DNA of 64,000 nt from Papaver somniferum (GCF_003573695.1 NW_020621936.1:11594001-11658000), one strand, 5' to 3'; counted from the stretch's first letter, positions 21,691 to 34,279 are shown. Made by a program: numbers and translations. Notes: generated from the letters alone by a model not told the origin.

Positions 21691-21830
21691 ACTTCACAAA
21701 AGAATAGAGGCAAGTACGTAGTTTTCAAGTCCAATATTCTTTCGCTCGTTCCTCCAACAACTACTACTACAAAGTGGATTTTTCCTTAAAGATCGCTCTT
21801 CAAGCAATATTCAAGGAAAAAGAGGCAAGA

Positions 21831-22367
21831 TGTAGGATCCAAATATCGCACAATAGTAAAGCTTGCGAGAATGTAACAGAGCTTGCGAAATTGTAATGAG
21901 AGCCTGAGAGAACGTAGCACGGGATCCGAAAATGGGGGAATATGAGTTGTACTCCGCTACATATGAGCTGTCATCCATTATGTAAATACCTATATAACGA
22001 GAAAGGAAAGAGAGAGAAAGGAGGATAATCAAAAAGAAAAGGGAGAGAGACACTTTAGGGAGGACACATTTGTAGAGAGAGCGAGAGAGCAGAATTTGTA
22101 TTATTATCTTCTTCTTCCTTCTTCAACCAAGAGCTCCAAATACTCATTAATGAAGTCTCAATTGTAATCCATATGTAATTACAAACAATCATAGTGAAGA
22201 TCCCTAACCCCGTGGATGTAGATCACATTGATCGAACCACGTAAATCTTGTGTCTTATTTTCTATTTTCATTATCTTTATCTTTATTTTCATATCAAATA
22301 AGTTTAGATCTAGAAATCATAGTCATGATAATACAAGGGGTGTGTTGTAGGATTTTCTGCAACTACA
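21831..22367 (+). repeat. 3' LTR of the non-coding LTR element
   Basis: 537 bp partner of 19138-19672. Target duplication ATTGG follows. Confidence 0.92.
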
Positions 22368-22372
22368 ATTGG

Positions 22373-22474
22373 CTGATATATTTATGAGATATTGTTACAA
22401 ATCAATTGAAATGAAATCCAACGTGTACGCCACCTAATGTTGGGAGCAATGGGAGTAAAGAATATGGGAGTCAC
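22373..22474 (-). repeat. Right terminal inverted repeat of the composite MULE
   Basis: Contains GCCACCTAATGTTGGGAG, the reverse complement of the left repeat. The 3' LTR and target duplication of the non-coding LTR element abut its inner edge. Confidence 0.65.
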
Positions 22475-22489
22475 AAATCATTTTTGAAA

Positions 22490-23464
22490 TTTAATCATAA
22501 CGCGTTTTATCTAATTAGAATGAAAAAGAATAGCCTGAGAATATAATATAAAATTTAAGAGAAAAATGTCTAATCAACTAAGAAAAACGATATAATAACG
22601 AAAACTCGAAAACTCGTTTTCTCGTTTTCAAAAATCAAGTAGTACGTTAATCAAATAATTATAGTCAGTGTTACTTTTCGGAAAATGGGTCATTTGTCCA
22701 AAAAAATTTAAAACATGGTTCAAATGGACGAGTAAAAATTAGTATGGGTAAAATGGACAAAAAAAGATTGCAAGATGAAACTGGATTCATCGCGGCTTAG
22801 ACTTAAAAAATAGCAAGGATGAAACTGGATGCATCCTGATATAAATTAAAAATAAGAAAAAATATTTGAAAATGCGTAGGATGAAACTGGTTACATCCTG
22901 GCTATTTTTATATTTTTGTCCATTTGAACAGTATCTTTTTAATTTTTGTCCATTTAAACAGTATCAAAATGTACAAGTCTTTTTCACCTAGGGATTCTTG
23001 ATTTTGGTCTTTTTAATCAATTTTGTGTTTATTTTTAACATTTGATAATAGGAAATTTCGAAATTTAAATGTGGTACATATATTCTACATATAAATCCAT
23101 AATTAATAAGTGGTCACTATTAATAAAAAATGGAAATAGAAAATTAATTGGGTGTTTTCCAATGTTATATATCTAACAGATTTACATTAAATAAATAAGG
23201 TTAAAAAATTGGCAGTTTAGTGGTCGAGTTATTTGTCCAATGCATCAAAGATTGTGGTTTTGAATGCCTCTAGCTATACATTTTTTTTTCTTTGAAACCT
23301 TAAGATAAGAGAGAAAATCCATGAATAGGCTTCGATCAGCCTAGACATAAGTTAAAGGAAAGGTCTTATGTGCAATACAACAGGCCTAAACAGTGTCGGG
23401 GGGCCATGTGCGTCGCACACTCTGAACCCCTCGGGATCGGCTCTTAGATTCAATATATGACGAT
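22490..23464. other. Intergenic A/T-rich DNA with a small fold-back repeat
   Basis: No gene recognised. 22690-22990 has inverted GTTCAAATGGAC (22731) and GTCCATTTGAAC (22918) arms, each arm partly doubled, around three copies of GGATGAAACTGG-CATCC (near 22774, 22818 and 22880). This looks like a small non-autonomous fold-back element. The remainder up to 23464 holds nothing recognisable. Confidence 0.4.
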
Positions 23465-23469
23465 ATATG

Positions 23470-23711
23470 TACTAACATTGTGTTTATGATGATTAATCTC
23501 AAATCTTGATTACAGAGAAGATACAATTCATTACAGAATAAAGAAGATAGAGAAGGTATTAATACATGTCTCAACCGACACTAACAGACAGAAACAAAGT
23601 GATCTCACACGTGAGAAATAATAACAGTTTATGACAGGATGGCTGTTATCCTACACCACTAAATGAGCTTAACCTGCACTGTATATGTCTTCACTGATAA
23701 CTCTGTCTTTA
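23470..23711 (-). repeat. Copia-B 3' LTR
   Basis: 242 bp partner of 27979-28220. The polypurine tract adjoins on the right. Confidence 0.92.
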
Positions 23712-26700
23712 TCCCCCCTCTAGGAGCATGAAGACCTTTAGTAAATATATCTGCAATCTGATCCAGAGTATGAACATAGAATACATCACGAGACTTTGAC
23801 TGAACAAGCTCTCTTATGAAATGGTAGTCCAGCTGCACATGTTTCATCTTTGAGTGCATCACAGGATTAGAAGAAAGAGCTATAGAGATGATATTGTCAC
23901 AACCCAATTTGGGAATGGAGATAATAGAAATATGCAAATCTTGAAGTAGATAACAAATCCAAACCATTTCAGCTGCGTTGTGTGCCAGTGTCCTATATTC
24001 TGCCTCTGTGCTTGACCTTGCAACTGTAGTTTGCTTTTTAGAGGACCAAGATATAGAGCATTAGAACCCAAGAAGATACAATAACCTCCAGTTGATCTTT
24101 TGTCATCAATATTACCAGCCCAATATGCATCTGAGAAACCTAAAAGAAAAGTATCTCCTTTGGTAAAATGTAGACCATAATCCAAACTCCCTTTTAGATA
24201 TCTAAGTATCCTCTTTGCTGCAGTAAGATGTTCTGTTCTAGGATGCTGCATAAATTGACACACAAGATTGACTGCAAAAGCAATATCAGGCCTAGTCCAA
24301 GTAATGTATTGTAAGGCACCAACCAATGATCTATATTCAGTTGGATTATCAAGAAGATCCCCTGAAGAAGAACTGAGTTTTGAATTTGCTGAAATTGGAG
24401 TCTGACAAGGTTTAGCACCTTCCATGTGATATTTCTTAAGAAGATCTACAGGATACTTAGTCTGAGTAAGATGTAAAGAGGTGGAATTTCTGGAAATCTC
24501 AAGACCCAAAAAATAATCTAAATTACCCAGATCTTTTAGAGGAAAAGATTCTTGCATTTTATGAATAACATACTTAAGAAAGTTGGAGAAGACCCAGTGA
24601 GCAATATGTCATCCACATACACTAAAGCCACAGATAGTTGAGTACCTTCCATGTGAACAAAGAGAGAAGGATCTGCAATGGAGTTGACAAAATTTAAGGC
24701 TTTGAGAGCAGTGCTGAGCTTATCATACCAAGCCCTTGGTGCTTGCTTGAGCCCATAGATTGATTTGTGAAGAAGACATATATGATCTGGCTTATCTGGA
24801 TCTATAAACCTTGGTGGATGAGTCATATAAACTTCTTCTTGCAAGTCTCCATGTAAGAATGCATTACTGACATCAAGTTGATGCACTGTCCAATCAAACT
24901 AAACTATCATTGAAAGAACAATTCTAATAGTGGTTGGTTTAGCAACTGGGCTAAAAGTTTCTTCAAAATACAGTCCTTGTTGTTGATCATACCCTTTTGC
25001 CACCAATCTAGCCTTGTGTCTATCAATTTTGCCATCTGGATGATATTTGATCCTAAATACCCACTTGAAGCCAATTAAATTTTGAGAAGGATCTGGTTTA
25101 ACCAAGGACCAAGTTCCATCATTCATAAGTGCATTGTATTCATCAGTGGAAGATACCCTCCAAACTTTTTCCTTGATGGCTACAACAATGGTTCTGGGAG
25201 TATGACTTACAAAAGCAGTCTGCAAAGGATGTTTAGTAGCATAATAGGACTTTGGAGTGTAAATTCCATTCTTTCCTCTAGTAATCATGTTATGATCATT
25301 TCTAGTAAGAACAGAAGAAGTAACTGATTTTGAAGTGGAATGAAGATGAGGAGAAAGAGTGGAAGTGGGAGATGCACTTATATTGGAAGATGAAGGAAAA
25401 TTATCAACATCTGATAATGAGGATGCAATTTCAGTGTATGGGAAAGAATGTTCATTGAATGAAACATGTCTGGAAATATAGACAGTACCTGTATTTGGAT
25501 CAAGACATCTGTAACCTTTATGTTGCAAGCTATAACCTAGAAAAATACAAAGTTTGCTTCTTGGTTCAAGCTTGTTAGAAGTATAGGGTTTTAACCATGG
25601 AAAACAAGTACATCCAAACACTTTAAGAAAATTGTAATCAGGTTGTTCGTGAAACAAAGCATAATAGGGTGAAGTGAAATCAAGAGCTCTAGTTGGTAAT
25701 ATGTTGATAAGATAGTTAGCAGTTTGAAGAGCTTCTACCCAATACATGTTTGGTAAACTAGATTGATAAAGTAGAGTTCTAGTAACTCCTAGAAGATGTT
25801 TATGCTTGACTTCAGCAACACCGTTCTGTTATGGTGTGTGAGGACAACTGAACTCATGAGTAATTCCTCTAGATTGACAATATTGGTTAAGAAAGGTATT
25901 TAGAAACTCTCCACCATTGTCAGTCCTGATAGTAATGACAGAATGAGATAGAAGTTTTTCAACTCTAGTTATAAATGAGATAAAATCTTGTTTAAAATCA
26001 GATTTGGAAGTCAAAGGTAAAACCCAACAGTACTTTGTGTATTCATCAATGACATTTGCATAATACAAACTGCCTGACACAGAAGCTACATGACATGGTC
26101 CCCAAAGATCCATGTGCAACAATTCTAAGGGCTTAGTAGCCACAAAATAGGACAATTGAAATGGCAATTTTTGGGATCTGCATAATTTGCAGTCATTACA
26201 AAAGACATGTTTATTTGAAACATTAGCTAGATTTAAAAGTTTACAGATTTTCTGAAAAGTCTGAAAAGATGGATGGCCAAATATTTTGTGTAGAAGAGTT
26301 GTATCACTGATTGTGGAAGTGTAGGCTTGAGGTGGTGAACTGAAGTTGATAGGGTACAAGACATTTTTATGTGGACCTTGGAAGAGAATCTTCCCAGAGG
26401 TCTGATCCTTCACAGAGAAACCATGAGAATCAAGAGTTAGAAAACAATGATTGTCTGTAGTGAATTTATGAGCTGACAATAAGTTTTGAGAAGCATGAGG
26501 AACAAGAAGAATATCATTTAACATTAAACAATGATCATTAACAATCTTACTAGAGTGTCTTGTATGAGTAATAGACATACCTCCTCCATTTGCAGTTTGA
26601 ATGATTTCTAAACCATCATAAGGAGTAACTTCTTGTAAAGTAGCAGTTGTTGATGTGATGTGATTGTTAGCTCCACTATCTACAATCCATTCATCAATGT

Positions 26701-27647
26701 CAAAAATATCAGCTGCACCTATCATTGCTTGCAGATTTGTTGGTGGTGCTCTTCCTTTGTAGGTGAAGTTAAGTCTATGGTTACATTCTGGTGCAAGATG
26801 ACTATCAGATAGACAAATTTGACACTTCTCACGAATGATGTGTCCTCTACCATATGAGTCCTGGAGAAAATTAAAGGATTTGGATATCTACCACCTGTAG
26901 AGATTCTACCTCTGAAATTGTCTCTGCTTGGATTTCCTCTATAATATCCCCTTGAGTTATTTGCCATAAAAGCCTTTGCATCCATTTCAGTTTTAGTAGC
27001 TTTGAGTCTATCACTAACTACTACCTCTTCACTTAAAAGATTATTGTGTAACTCAATACTAGTGATAGGTGGATTTCTGTGCCTCGTAGATGTAGCAAAT
27101 GGTATGTATTCAGAATTAAGAGCCTTAAGAGTGACAACAACAATCTCTCTCTTTGACACAATTTCCCCTGCAGCAGATAATTGATCTGATAATTGTTTGA
27201 TCTCATTGATAAGAGTAGGAATCGATTTATCACCTTGAGTTAGAGAGAGAAGTTTTGTTCGCAGTTGAATAGAATGTGTGGATGAATCTTTAGCAAATCG
27301 ATCTTCTATGCTTTTCCATAACTGATGAGAAGATGTAGATCTTGAGAAGTAGGCAATTACAGTATCTGAGATTGTAGAATTGATCCACATAATGATAGTA
27401 GAATCTTCTTCAAGCCAATCGGTGTAGTTGGATTCTCAATACCATTGGCTTCATTTCTTGGTGAAGTGTATTGAGGAGGACATGGATATGAACCATCCAA
27501 GAAGCGCCTAAGCTTGTATTTTTGAATCACAGGATTCATGAGATTTCTCCATGTGAAATAATTGTCTTTTTTGAGTTTTGGATGAACAAAATTTGTGATT
27601 TGATTGAGAGGAACTTTAGAAAAAGTAATGGCGGTAGGATTTTCCAT
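23659..27647 (-). pseudogene. Copia-B gag-pol polyprotein, broken
   Basis: ATG 27647 (MENPTAITFSKVPLNQ). gag with KLKKDNYFTWRNLM and LWKSIEDRFAKDSSTHSIQL, a CCHC knuckle (CQICLSDSHLAPEC) around 26810-26830, protease WIVDSGANNHITS, integrase (LHKIFGHPS, CNDCKLCRSQKLPF, RTDNGGEFLNTFL), RT (FKWVFRIKYHPDGKID, QLDVSNAFLHGDL, LVYVDDILLTGS) and RNase H (DKRSTGGYCIFLG; ARSSTEAEYRTLA in another frame). Lesions: frame changes near 27400 and 26870, an in-frame stop at 25826-25828, another stop just below 24899, and frameshifts near 24550 and 24050. The last frame runs into the LTR to 23659. It cannot make a full polyprotein. Confidence 0.9.
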
Positions 27648-27978
27648 TGAAAAAGTTGAAAAACGTATCTGAGATTCAGAAATTGATGTTGAAAAGAAAG
27701 AATGTAATGAAGCCAAAAGAGTGAAAAAAAAAATCAAAGTAGCAGAGTAAATGATAGGAATTCAATTGATAATCCTATCAAACCAGATTTTAATGACAAA
27801 ATCTTCAAACAAACGATCAAGAAATGAGATAAGTATGTAAAGAAATCGCCAGGAACACATCGAAAATGCTTCAAATTTGATTGAAGAGTTAGAGAACACA
27901 GCAGATTACAGTGACTTGTTGTAGATCACACGTGATCGAAGCAGAGTTGATGAAAAAACCCTAACCTATATGATACCA

Positions 27979-28220
27979 TACTAACATTGTGTTTATGATG
28001 ATTAATCTCAAATCTTGATTACAGAGAAGATAAAATTCATTACAGAATAAAGAAGATAGAGAAGGTATTAATACATGTCTCAACCGACACTAACATACAG
28101 AAACAAAGTGATCTCACACGTGAGAAATAATAACAGCTTATGACAGGCTGGCTGTTATCCTACACCACTAAATGAGCTTAACCTGCACTGCATCTGTCTT
28201 CACTGATAACTCTGTCTTTA
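27979..28220 (-). repeat. Copia-B 5' LTR
   Basis: 242 bp. The primer-binding site (minus-strand TGGTATCA) adjoins at 27971-27978. Confidence 0.92.
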
Positions 28221-28280
28221 ATATGGATTTTCGTGCACAAATAATCAGGTGTGTGCATAACAATTTTGGGGAAAGAACAC

Positions 28281-30634
28281 TGTTAGAGCATTTCTCGGTC
28301 GAACTTGCATGCGTTGCTATCTCAAGCATGTTTGTCAATGTTAGTGATCAAAACTATAAGTCTTGATTTCTACTCTACTATATCTAAGGTCTCAGACTAG
28401 GATAGAAAGTGTAGTTGATGTCAAGAACTCCATGGAAATCATCATACAAGACGAAGGACTACTCAAGGAACTGGTGGATCTTCATCGACTAAAAGGTATG
28501 TGGAGACTTGAACTTATCTATCACTCAAAAGTCTATTTATCTCCTATCTTTAGACAAAAGTCGTTTTTCTATATAGACTTTGATTATACACATTTGGTAT
28601 TTCGAACCGAGTTTATCTCGCCTATTTATTTCTCGAAATATGTGTTGGTAAGCTTTCATTTTAACCAAATTCATATTTACCTAGTGACGAAAGTCATGTT
28701 ATGTTTCAATCACCTTGAAAATTGCTCTGACGAAAAATGGTTTGTGAATAACAACTATATAACGTCCTCTGAGAATGTTTCAATGATTGAAATGATAGTT
28801 TAGATTATATAACCATTGGTGGATATAAGCATTGTTGTGGAAACACATATATGTATAAGTCCTTATTCCTTGAACCGAAGTTTGCGAACTATGTTGATCA
28901 AGAGAACCGGAATAGTGGAGTGAACTCATTCCGCGAACTCAGTCCGCTAACTGGCGGAAGTTCTCGACCCGAGAAAATCTGCTGGAGTTTGTGAACTCCT
29001 TCCGGTAACTTAAGTCCGTGAACCCAGTCCACGAACTTGAGTTAGTTATATATAAAGACGGTTGTTCTTGAACTAATGTTTATATAAATTAAGGAATGCT
29101 TTTGCAAACCGTGGCTATAAAGTTCATGAACCGATTCGAGTGAATCAAATGTGTCTTTTGTAGTTACATAAGATCTAAGCAATTGAACAACTCTCTAACT
29201 AGTTCATTTGAGTCATTTGAACTAGTTATGGTGAAGAAAAATATGGTTGATATGAAATTGCTCATATGGCTAACCATTTGGTTAACTATTGTTGAACCAA
29301 CAAATGTACATGTTTGGATACGGTTACACAAGCCTAGAAACGTGCATTTCATTTGTGTATAACAAGCTAAGTTTTCAATCTAACTGTTGAGAAATATTAG
29401 CTTGAATCTAATCAGGTTTTCATCTAACGGTGAATATTAAATGCTTTGTTACCAAGCTAACATTGATTGCAAACCCTGATTTGAAAGACTATATAAGGGA
29501 GAACTCTAGGAACTGGGAAACCTAATCCCCACACCTTATGTGTGATACTAGTTGCATAAGCTAGAGTCAATTCTCCTTTAACCTTTGGTTTCTTCTCTAA
29601 ACCAGGTTAACGACTTAAAGACTTCATTGGGATTGTGAAGCCAGACCGGTACTACTTTCTCGTAGTTGTGTGATCTGATCTTGTTGATTCTATCGTGTTG
29701 AGTACAATTGTAACGATTGGTTTGATATTTATATCTCTGATAGGCAAGATACAAAAGTAGTCACAAACATCTTCGTCTCATTGTTTGTGATTCCACAATA
29801 TCTTTTTTCGCTGCGTCGATTAAGACTATTGTGAGGTGATTGATAATACTAAGCTGTTCTTCGGGAATATAAGTTTGGTTTTATCAATTGGTTCTTGTTT
29901 ACCTTGATTTATCAAAAGACGGAACAAATCTTGTAGGTATATTCGTGGGAGACGGATTTATCTATTACCGTAGACTTTTCTGTGTGATACAGATTTGTTT
30001 ATTAAGGTCTTCGACTTTGGGTCGTAGCAACTCTTAGTTGTGGGTGAGATCAGTTAAGGGAATCAAGTGCATAGTATCCTGCTGGGATCAGAGACGTATG
30101 AGCATAATTGTACCTTGGATCAGTGTGAGATTGATTGGGGTTCAAGTATAGTCCATACCGAAGTTAGTTTGGAGTAGGCTAGTGTATGTAGCGGCTTAAT
30201 ACAGTGTGTGTTCAATCTGGACTAGATCCTAGGGGTTTTCTGCATTTGCGGTTTCCTCGTTAACAAAATTCTGGTGTCTGTGTTATTTCTTTTCCGCATT
30301 ATATTTTGTTATATAATTGAAATATCACAGGTTGTGCATTGCTCAATCAATTGGAATAGCCGACCTTTTGGTTGTTGATTTGAATTGATTGACACTTGGA
30401 TATTGGTCTTTGGTACCATCCAAGTTATCTCTCTAGTATTTGATAAAGACTCACAGATTTCTATTTGCTTGAGTATATATCAAATCGAGAGATTGAGATA
30501 TAAACTCTTTGATATACTTTTTATCTAGATTGAGTCTGACTGTCTAGTTGATTCTCTAGAAAGTATATTGGAGTTTGTCCATACAGATTGCTAAGCGAAA
30601 TATTGGATGTGGTTGTTAGACCCCCGTTTTTTCA
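28281..30634 (+). repeat. Copia-C1 5' LTR
   Basis: 2354 bp. Contains a GTCCGCGAAC-rich tract (about 28920-29040) and a TATATAAGGGAG promoter-like site near 29490 that recurs in the 3' LTR. Confidence 0.92.
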
Positions 30635-30636
30635 AT

Positions 30637-30648
30637 TGGTATCAGAGC
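30637..30648 (+). other. Copia-C1 primer-binding site
   Basis: TGGTATCAGAGC, two bases after the 5' LTR, matching the initiator tRNA-Met 3' end. Confidence 0.9.
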
Positions 30649-30700
30649 AGGCAAACACGTTTAAGACCTCAAAAGTCTGTGTTTGTGGCGATCTGACTAG

Positions 30701-33700
30701 ATGGACAGTAAAGTCTCAATTAAAGCTTCACCAGGTTTAAAAACCAATCGTAAAAGAATTTCTGATAAACTGGTTATTCCCCACAAAAGGTTGGATGAAC
30801 AAATCCGGATCAATTCTGATCTTGATGCAGAAATTGTAATACTTAAGGATTTGAGATCTTTTAAAATTCCTTTGATGGATCTGAGCAACACCAGTTGTTC
30901 CTCTCTGAAGAACAATCGTAAGTCAGTTGATAAACAATGATCAGATGTTGTGAAAACTGATATGAATCAGAACTGCTCAAACAAGCTTAAAGGTGTTGGC
31001 CCATGTTTGTTTTGTGATTTCTTAGATCACTTTCAACATGTTTGTATGTCTTTCCAAAAGAGTCTGAAAGTTGCAAGTAATCTTCATAAGAAAACTAAAC
31101 AACTTCTTGCCTCTCTAAATAGATGTACAAAACTATCAGGAAACCCTAAACAAAAAAGTACTGATAGTATGGGAGCTTTTGCTTTAAAATCAACATCACC
31201 CTTTCAATGGTTTATTGATATTGGATGTAGTAGACATATGTCAGGTGACATCACATGGTTTGTTTCTTCTGATGACTATGAAGGAGGACCAGTTACTTTC
31301 GGAGATGGGAGTTGTTGCTACATAAGCAAGAAAGGGACGATCAAACTGTCGGGCGTACCTGAAATTCATGATGTAATATACATAAAAGGTATGACTGCAA
31401 ATCTTCTTTCAATTAGTCAAATTTGTGACAAAGGCCATCGTGTTGTCTTCAATGCAAATGGATGTGATATTGTAGACAAAACTGGAAAAGTAATTTTTCA
31501 AGGAACTCGTGGTAAAAACAACTGTTATCTTCTTGATACTCAGTTTAGCAATTGTTCCAATTTGACTAAGGTGAAATCTACACATCTTTGGCATGAGCGT
31601 TTTGGTCACATCAATTATCGTCTTCTAACCAAGATCATTAATAAAGAACTTGTTAGAGGCGTTCCCAAAATCAATGCAAAGATTGAAGGTGTATGTGGTA
31701 CCTGTCAAAAGGGTAAACAAACGAAAGTTCACCATAAATCATCTCAAGATATTCTCATTAAAGATCCACTTGATTTAATTCATATGATCTCTTCAGACCA
31801 ATTCAACAACCCACGGTTGCTGGTAAGAAGTATGCTTTGCTTATGGTAGATGATTACACCAGGTTCACTTGGGTTTCGTTCCTATCTCATAAGAATGAAA
31901 CCCTTGATGAATTCAAGATTATTGTTAATAGAATCCAGAGCGAACAAGGTCGCAAACTAAAGAAAATTAGAAGCGACCGTGGAACTGAATTCAAGGACAC
32001 TAAGGTGTTTGAATTTTGTGACGAACTGGGAATTATTCAACAATATTCTCCACCTATTACTCCTCAAGCTAATGGAGTTGCAGAAAGAAAAACCAGAAAC
32101 ATTTAGGAAATGGCCAGGGTGATGCTCCATAAAAAAAACTTACCTTTAAGGTTTTGGGGAGAAGCTGTCTTCACAGCATGTTATTTGATCAACCGTGTCT
32201 ACCTACGGTCTAAAACCCTCAACACTCCTTATGAGTTGTGGTACGGTAGAAAACCCAATCTGCACTATCTCAGAGTGTTAGGTAGTAAGTGATACATTCT
32301 AAAAGATCGAGAACAGAGAGGGAAATTTGATACCAAAATTGATGAAGGTATCTTCCTTGGCTATGCTTTTGATAGTCGTCGTTTTCGAGTGTTTAATCTC
32401 ATAACCTAGGTCATGATGGAATCTGCTAATGTTATCATCGATGATATTAGTGATTTTCATCATGATAATCCTCCAGTTGAATTTCCTCCAACTGAGACAA
32501 TTGAGAAAGTCAAAGAAATACCAGAATCAGTTGAAGTCATCCCAACTGTTGTTGATCCTAATATTTATAGTGACGAGAAGAAGAGCACTGATCAGGCTAC
32601 TCCTGAAGAACAAGAACGTGTCCCTCCACGACACCTCTGGGTTCAAAGGAATCATGATCCCAACAGTATTATTGGTGGAAGAGATTCTACATCCAAGACT
32701 AGAGGACAACTTCAAAATATTTGCAATTTTGGTTGTTATCTGTCACAAGTAGAACCAAGAAATATTGATGAAGCTCTTAGCGATCCCTTTTGGGTGAATC
32801 CAATGCATGAAGAGTTAAATCAATTTCAAATACAAGACGTATGGGAACTTGTACCTCTTCCTCCCAATATTAATATTGTCGGTACGAAATGGATATTCAA
32901 TAACAAGTCTGATGAATTTGGCACAATTGTCAGAAATAAAGCCAGACTTGTCTCTCAAGGATATTCAGAAATTGAAGGTATCGACTTTGACGAAAACTTT
33001 GCTCCTGTGGCACGCCTTGAGTCCATTAGACTTTTATTAGCTCATGTTTGTTTTATCAAGGTTAAGCTTTTCCAAATGGATATAAAATCCGCATTCATAA
33101 ACGGAATTTTAAACGAGGAAGTCTATGTTTCTCAACCTAAAGGTTTTGAAAATCTTGATTTCCCAGACCATGTTCTTAAGCTGAAGAAGACATTATATGG
33201 GTTAAAACAAGCACCTAGAGCCTGGTTTGAAAAACTCACTACTTCTCTTATTAGGAAAGGTTTTTCAAGAGGCGGAGCTGATAAAACTTTGTTTACCAAA
33301 TGGAGTGGGAAAGATGTTGTCATTGCTCAAGATTATGTAGATGATATCATCTATGGTTCAACTTCTGAGAAGCTTGCAAAGGATTTCCAAATCTCACTGG
33401 CTAAGGAATTTGAAATGAGCAATGCTGGTGAATTAAAGTTCTTATTAGGATTACAAATTCAACAACATAAGGATGGAATTTACTTCTCCAAAGAAAAATA
33501 TGCAAGAGATCTTGTCTCAAAGTTCGATCTGGATGAGTCAACTCCAAATTTGACACCTATGCCCACCACTGGTAAACTGCACAGAGATGAGAAAGGAGTA
33601 AAAGTAGATCAAAATTTATATCGATCTATTATTGGTATCCTTTTATATCTTATAGCCATTAGACCTGATATTTCTTTTAGTGTTGGTTGTTGTGCTAGAT

Positions 33701-34279
33701 TTCAGGCTAATCCAAAGGAATCTCATCTTGCAGCTGCAAAAAGGATCATACGATACGTCAATCATACTGTCGGGTATGGTCTATCCCACACTTTTGATAC
33801 TAACATTGATCTTTTTGCTTATTCAGATGCTGATTGGGCAGGATGTGTAGAAGACAGAAAAAGTACATCAGGGGGGATTCTACTATGTAGGACTGAATCT
33901 TGTGGCTTGGCATAGCAAAAAACAAAATTCACAATCCCTGTCTACCTGCGAAGCAGAGTATATTGTTGTTGGGTCATGTTGTACTCAACTTCTATGGATG
34001 AAACAAATGTTGGCTGACTATGGAGTTGATGCTGGAATAATGAAGATCTTTTGTGGTAACTCTAGCGCGATTCGAATCACTAAGAATCCCGTTGAGCACT
34101 CAAGAACAAAGCACATTGGTATAAGGTACCATTTTATTCGAGATCTTTATGAGAATGGTATCATAAATATGGAATTTGTGCCTTCCGAACAACAGTTGGC
34201 TGACATTCTCACCAAACCATTAGACACCGCTACATTTCAACACTTACGGCAGTCTATTGGTGTTGTTTTGGTTCATTAG
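30701..34279 (+). pseudogene. Copia-C1 gag-pol, broken, shortened gag
   Basis: ATG 30701 starts a short frame (MDSKVSIKASPG) that stops at 30938-30940. The gag UBN2 core is missing, and the knuckle is a weak CLFCDFLDHFQHVC. Protease reads WFIDIGCSRHMSG, with Ile where the catalytic D-S/T-G needs Ser/Thr. Integrase HERFGHINYRLL, CGTCQKGKQTKVHH, then a frame change near 31840, MVDDYTRFTWVSFLSHKNET and PQANGVAERKTRN. Stops follow at 32104, 32290 and 32407. RT is long and open (32413-33915): GTKWIFNNKSDEFG, QMDIKSAFINGIL, QDYVDDIIYGST. A frameshift near 33905 leads to RNase H (STCEAEYIVVGSCC, RTKHIGIRYHFIRDL), ending 34279. RT and RNase H look well kept; the other parts are dead. Confidence 0.9.

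Larger units (their letters stand above)
19138..22367 (+). mobile_element. Non-coding LTR retrotransposon (LARD-like, 3230 bp)
   Basis: LTRs at 19138-19672 (535 bp) and 21831-22367 (537 bp), both TGTAGGATCC ... CAACTACA. Flanked by target duplication ATTGG (19133-19137 and 22368-22372). A primer-site-like TGGCGCTAGAAACAGGGAGG follows the left LTR, and a purine tract (AAGGAAAAAGAGGCAAGA) precedes the right LTR, giving plus orientation. The 2158-bp interior has no long reading frame. It contains a dimeric hAT MITE, five tRNA-like modules and a tandem CTTCTTATACTTC region. It must rely on proteins from other elements. Confidence 0.9.
6574..22474 (+). mobile_element. Composite Mutator-like element carrying FAR1 transposase and a GLOX fragment
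   Basis: The outer ends form a long imperfect inverted repeat. Left 6574-6680 starts GTGACTC; right about 22373-22474 is its inverted counterpart. Both share CTCCCAACATTAGGTGGC and a nearly matching inner part ending near ATATCTCATAAATATAT. The 9-bp flanks (AATTGATTT and AAATCATTT) match at 7 of 9 positions, as expected for an old MULE target duplication. Inside are a FAR1/FHY3-type transposase gene, a glyoxal-oxidase-like fragment and three later insertions (6729-9373, 9960-15050, 19138-22367). Without those insertions the element would be about 4.9 kb. A 16-bp copy of the terminal sequence also occurs at 17934-17949, so an alternative right end at the FAR1 3' flank is possible. Confidence 0.6.
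23470..28220 (-). mobile_element. Copia-B: Ty1/Copia LTR retrotransposon with TA...TA ends (4751 bp)
   Basis: LTRs of 242 bp at 23470-23711 and 27979-28220, about six differences. They begin TACTAACATTG and end GTCTTTA rather than the canonical TG...CA, yet the flanking target duplication ATATG (23465-23469, 28221-28225) fixes the borders exactly. On the minus strand TGGTATCA, the start of an initiator-Met primer site, follows the 5' LTR. A G-rich tract (AGAGGGGGGA) precedes the 3' LTR. Domain order protease-integrase-RT-RNase H is Copia. Confidence 0.93.

Noticed and set aside
23320..23460. Fragment of a structural RNA (G-rich segment GTCGGGGGGCC)
   Set aside because: No conserved rRNA, snRNA or tRNA pattern could be recognised around it.
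28363..28803. 146-codon frame inside the Copia-C1 5' LTR, with a 123-codon counterpart at 35293-35664
   Set aside because: Shared only because both lie in the two LTR copies. The frame is disrupted in the C2 LTR and has no recognisable domain, so it was not called a gene.
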